Under the pieces are notes generated by a model, which was not told where the DNA came from, did no database searches, and saw only the letters and a program-made list of their open reading frames with translations. From Pseudomonas abieticivorans (GTDB lineage: Bacteria > Pseudomonadota > Gammaproteobacteria > Pseudomonadales > Pseudomonadaceae), in contig NZ_CP094975.1 of assembly GCF_023509015.1 (NCBI RefSeq), positions 1,247,501 to 1,311,500 on the forward strand: a stretch of 64,000 nucleotides of DNA, written 5' to 3'. This document shows positions 61,268 to 64,000 of this stretch, piece by piece; within the stretch, counting starts at the first letter, position 1, and each line of letters begins with the position of its first letter. The translations under genes were made by a program, and so were the position numbers.

Positions 61268-61901
61268 CCCCTTTGGCCAAGTCGTCCAGCTTGATTTGTA
61301 AGCCACCCACTGCTGCCTCGTCGGACAGAGCGGCCTTGGCCTTTTGATAAGCGGCATAAGCATCGTCGGCACGACCCAACTGCACCAGCAGGTCGCCTTT
61401 AAGCTCTTCGCGGCTGGCCAGGAACGCCTTGTCGGCGTCACCGTCAAGCAGCTTCAGGGCGTCGTCGGCCTTGTTCTGCGCGGCCAGTACCTGCGCCAGG
61501 CGCTGACGGGCAATCTCGCCCAGCGCCGGGTTGCTTGGCTTGTCGACAATGGCTTTGAGCTCGCTGGCAGCGTCGTCCAGCTTGCCGTTGTCCACCGCCA
61601 CCTTGGCGACGAACAGGCTGCCGTACTGCGCGTACGAGGTACCGGCATAGTTGGTATTGAGCTTGCCAGCCAGGTCCGCGACCTGGGCCACGTCCGGTTT
61701 GCCGGTCGGGTTCAAGGCGGTTTCAAGCAGTTGCTGATACAGGTTGGAGGCGCCCTGAGCCTGGTTGCCCTGGTACTTCTGCCAGGCCTGCCAGCCGAAC
61801 ACGACCACCAGAGCCAACAGGCCACCGGTAACCAACGGTTTGCCGTTGCGCTGCCACCAGTCTTTCAGCTCGGCGAGCTGTTCATCTTCGGTACCTGACA
61901 C
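61260..61901 (-). CDS. yfgM: YfgM-like tetratricopeptide membrane protein
   Basis: The 213-residue protein starts at GTG (61901) with AGGAG 7 bases upstream, which decides the start over a longer frame. It has a short cytoplasmic N-terminus, one membrane helix (VTGGLLALVVVFGWQAW near 25-41) and a periplasmic TPR domain (YAQYGSLFVAKVAVDNGKLDDA, ARQRLAQVLAAQNKADDAL). E. coli YfgM works with the SecYEG/PpiD periplasmic chaperone machinery. It lies between hisS and bamB, the conserved order. Confidence 0.92.
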   Translation of the reverse strand: MSGTEDEQLAELKDWWQRNGKPLVTGGLLALVVVFGWQAWQKYQGNQAQGASNLYQQLLETALNPTGKPDVAQVADLAGKLNTNYAGTSYAQYGSLFVAKVAVDNGKLDDAASELKAIVDKPSNPALGEIARQRLAQVLAAQNKADDALKLLDGDADKAFLASREELKGDLLVQLGRADDAYAAYQKAKAALSDEAAVGGLQIKLDDLAKGDA

Positions 61902-61947
61902 CCCAATACTCCTATTTTGCAAATTCGGCTGTTTTGACAGCTTCAAT

Positions 61948-63237
61948 TCAACCCTGCACGACGCAGGAAGCCAGATGCTCGGCCAGAGCATCCCAGGCAA
62001 TGTTTTGTTGTTCGCCCTGGCCACGCAGGGGTTTGAAACCTACCACTTGTTGCGCCAGTTCGTCGTCCCCCAGGATCAAGGCATAGAGCGCACCGCTCTT
62101 GTCGGCCTTCTTGAACTGGCTCTTGAAGCTGCCGGCACCGGCGTTCACCTGCAGGCGCAGGCCTGGCAGTTGGTCGCGCAGGCGTTCGGTCAAGGCAAGG
62201 CCGGCCAGCTCTGCCTGCTCGCCAAAGGCGCACAGGTAGACGTCGACCGTACGGGCAATGGACTCCGGCACCTGGCCCAGGGTTTCAAGCATCAGGATCA
62301 GGCGCTCGATGCCCATGGCAAAGCCCACGCCTGGGGTCGGCTTGCCGCCCATCTGCTCGACCAGGCCATCGTAGCGGCCACCGGCGCACACGGTGCCTTG
62401 GGCGCCGAGCTTGTCGGTGACCCATTCAAATACCGTCTTGCTGTAGTAGTCCAGGCCACGCACCAGCTTGGGGTTGATCACGTAGGGAATGCCCACGGCG
62501 TCCAGGCGAGCCTTGAGGCCCTCGAAGTGCACGCGCGACTCTTCGTCCAGGTAATCGGCAAGCTTGGGCGCGTTCACCAGCACGGCCTGGGTTTCCGGGT
62601 GCTTGGTGTCCAGCACGCGCAGCGGGTTGGTTTTCAACCGGCGCTGGCTGTCCTCGTCGATCTTGTCCAGGTGCGCGGTGAGGAACTCCACCAGCGCGCC
62701 ACGGTAGCGCGCACGCGCCTCACTGGTACCCAGGCTGTTGAGTTCCAGGGTAACCGCGTCGCTGATACCAAGGGCCTTCCACAGGCGCGCCGTGAACACG
62801 ATCAGTTCGGCATCGATGTCCGGCCCTTCCAGGTTGAACACTTCCAGGCCGATCTGGTGGAACTGGCGATAGCGGCCTTTTTGCGGACGCTCGTGGCGGA
62901 ACATCGGGCCGATGTACCACAACTTCTGCACCTGGCCACCACCGGTCAGGCCGTGTTCCAGCATGGCCCGCACGCACGCGGCGGTGCCTTCGGGGCGCAG
63001 GGTCAGCGAATCGCCGTTGCGGTCCTCGAAGGTGTACATCTCTTTTTCGACGATGTCGGTGACTTCGCCGATCGAACGCTTGAACAGTTCGGTGAACTCC
63101 ACGATCGGCATGCGCACCTGGCGGTAGCCGTAGGTGTCCAGCAAGCCTGCCACGGTGCTTTCGAAATAGCGCCACAGGGGCGTCTGGTCCGGCAGGAGGT
63201 CGTTCATGCCACGAATGGCTTGCAGCGTCTTACTCAC
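61948..63237 (-). CDS. hisS: Histidyl-tRNA synthetase
   Basis: The 429-residue class II synthetase charges tRNA-His. Motif 2 ([18 protein letters not shown] near 113-130), the HisA motifs (LVRGLDYY near 260, and GGRYDGL) and motif 3 ([11 protein letters not shown] near 310) are present, followed by the C-terminal anticodon-binding domain. It is preceded by ispG and followed by yfgM. Confidence 0.97.
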   Translation of the reverse strand: MSKTLQAIRGMNDLLPDQTPLWRYFESTVAGLLDTYGYRQVRMPIVEFTELFKRSIGEVTDIVEKEMYTFEDRNGDSLTLRPEGTAACVRAMLEHGLTGGGQVQKLWYIGPMFRHERPQKGRYRQFHQIGLEVFNLEGPDIDAELIVFTARLWKALGISDAVTLELNSLGTSEARARYRGALVEFLTAHLDKIDEDSQRRLKTNPLRVLDTKHPETQAVLVNAPKLADYLDEESRVHFEGLKARLDAVGIPYVINPKLVRGLDYYSKTVFEWVTDKLGAQGTVCAGGRYDGLVEQMGGKPTPGVGFAMGIERLILMLETLGQVPESIARTVDVYLCAFGEQAELAGLALTERLRDQLPGLRLQVNAGAGSFKSQFKKADKSGALYALILGDDELAQQVVGFKPLRGQGEQQNIAWDALAEHLASCVVQG

Positions 63238-63258
63238 GGGTAATCCTTAAAATGCTGT

Positions 63259-64000
63259 TCAGCCGCGGGCGATCAGCGCCGCGTCGGCTTCGACTTTTTC
63301 GGCCGCCTTGCGCCGGATCAGCCTCTCGAGCTCATCCACCAGGTTCTCGTTGGTCAGCTTTTGCGCAGGCTTGCCGTCGATGTAGATCAGGTTCGGCGTG
63401 CCGCCGGTCAGGCCAACATGGGCTTCCTTGGCCTCGCCGGGGCCGTTGACCACACAGCCGATCACGGCGACATCCAAGGGTACCAGCAGGTCTTCCAGGC
63501 GCCCTTCCAACTCGTTCATGGTCTTGACCACATCGAAGTTCTGCCGCGAGCAGCTCGGGCAGGCGATGAAGTTGATGCCACGCGAACGCAGGCGCAGGGA
63601 CTTGAGGATGTCGTAACCGACTTTCACTTCCTCGACCGGGTCTGCCGCCAACGAGATGCGGATGGTATCGCCAATCCCGTCGGCGAGCAGCATACCTAGG
63701 CCCACGGCGGATTTCACTGTGCCTGAGCGCAAACCACCGGCTTCGGTGATGCCCAGGTGCAGCGGCTGGATGATTTCCTTGGCCAGCAGGCGGTAGGCTT
63801 CGACGGCCATGAACACGTCCGAGGCCTTGACGCTGACCTTGAAGTCTTCGAAATTCAGGCGCTGCAAGTGCTCTACATGGCGCAGAGCCGACTCCACCAA
63901 GGCTGCCGGGGTGGGTTCGCCGTACTTTTTCTGCAGGTCTTTTTCCAGCGAACCGGCGTTCACGCCGATGCGGATCGGGATGCCGCGGTCACGGGCGGCA
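63259..64000 (-). CDS. ispG: 4-hydroxy-3-methylbut-2-enyl diphosphate synthase, 3' part
   Basis: Only the C-terminal 246 codons are in the window; the start lies past the right edge. The sequence [26 protein letters not shown]-type [13 protein letters not shown], and the [4Fe-4S] cysteines CPSC near 63537-63550 and the later CVVNGPGEA are those of IspG (GcpE), the penultimate enzyme of the MEP isoprenoid pathway. It is upstream of hisS with a 21-base gap. Confidence 0.96.
   Translation of the reverse strand, partial: AARDRGIPIRIGVNAGSLEKDLQKKYGEPTPAALVESALRHVEHLQRLNFEDFKVSVKASDVFMAVEAYRLLAKEIIQPLHLGITEAGGLRSGTVKSAVGLGMLLADGIGDTIRISLAADPVEEVKVGYDILKSLRLRSRGINFIACPSCSRQNFDVVKTMNELEGRLEDLLVPLDVAVIGCVVNGPGEAKEAHVGLTGGTPNLIYIDGKPAQKLTNENLVDELERLIRRKAAEKVEADAALIARG

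Overview
The window is a stretch of gamma-proteobacterial chromosome that I assign to Pseudomonas, most likely the fluorescens/putida part of the genus. The evidence is GC-rich, CTG-biased coding sequence, the oprH-phoP-phoQ cluster, a nitrate reductase fused to a diflavin reductase, TtcA, PcpS and XseA proteins that read as Pseudomonas orthologues, and many copies of the short palindromic REP element typical of this group. It is mainly core chromosome with a few accessory loci. I see no tRNA, rRNA, CRISPR array, insertion sequence or prophage.

1-7.5 kb (minus strand): assimilatory nitrate/nitrite reduction in the order nasA (with a fused FMN/FAD/NADP domain), nirB, nirD. Both nasA and nirB are preceded by a hexaloop hairpin and then an intrinsic terminator, the layout expected for NasT (ANTAR) antitermination. 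7.5-10.5 kb: a di-haem cytochrome c peroxidase-like protein and a membrane-anchored catalase-family protein, overlapping by four bases. 10.5-19.8 kb: housekeeping and small genes: a YdjA-like nitroreductase, trkH, an AraC regulator, an Mpo1-like protein, an HD-domain protein with an oxygenase-like ligand set, a TlpA-like lipoprotein, arsC, a frameshifted wrbA, a DUF2069 protein, a Tag-like protein, ttcA, a Yip1-family protein and sprT.

19.8-25.9 kb: dctA with a consensus sigma-54 promoter and upstream palindromes; oprH-phoP-phoQ with four phased PhoP half-sites; a secreted dienelactone hydrolase; and the phosphopantetheinyl transferase pcpS. 26-32.3 kb: a two-partner secretion pair (TpsB transporter and a 1521-residue FHA-like exoprotein) with no recognisable toxin tip or immunity gene. 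32.4-40.2 kb: a NIF3-like protein, purL, mltF, tadA and a Tat-exported multicopper oxidase. 40.4-46.1 kb: a 959-residue protein resembling dermonecrotic/membrane-targeted toxins with a C-terminal GExH...GxxH domain, a small lipoprotein, and a divergent histidine kinase/response regulator pair.

46.2-54.1 kb: guaB-guaA, a Cys-rich conserved protein, a TauE/SafE exporter divergent from a LysR regulator, xseA and an M23 peptidase. 54.3-58.3 kb: leuA behind a Leu-rich leader peptide, then an aminotransferase/omega-amidase pair. 58.5-64 kb (minus strand): ispG-hisS-yfgM-like-bamB-der, a conserved cluster; ispG runs off the right edge and nirD off the left.

The most interesting items are the toxin-like protein at 40.4 kb, the leuA attenuation-type leader, the paired ANTAR-type leaders, the oxygenase-like HD protein beside Mpo1, the wrbA frameshift, and the REP elements that supply stop codons of neighbouring genes.
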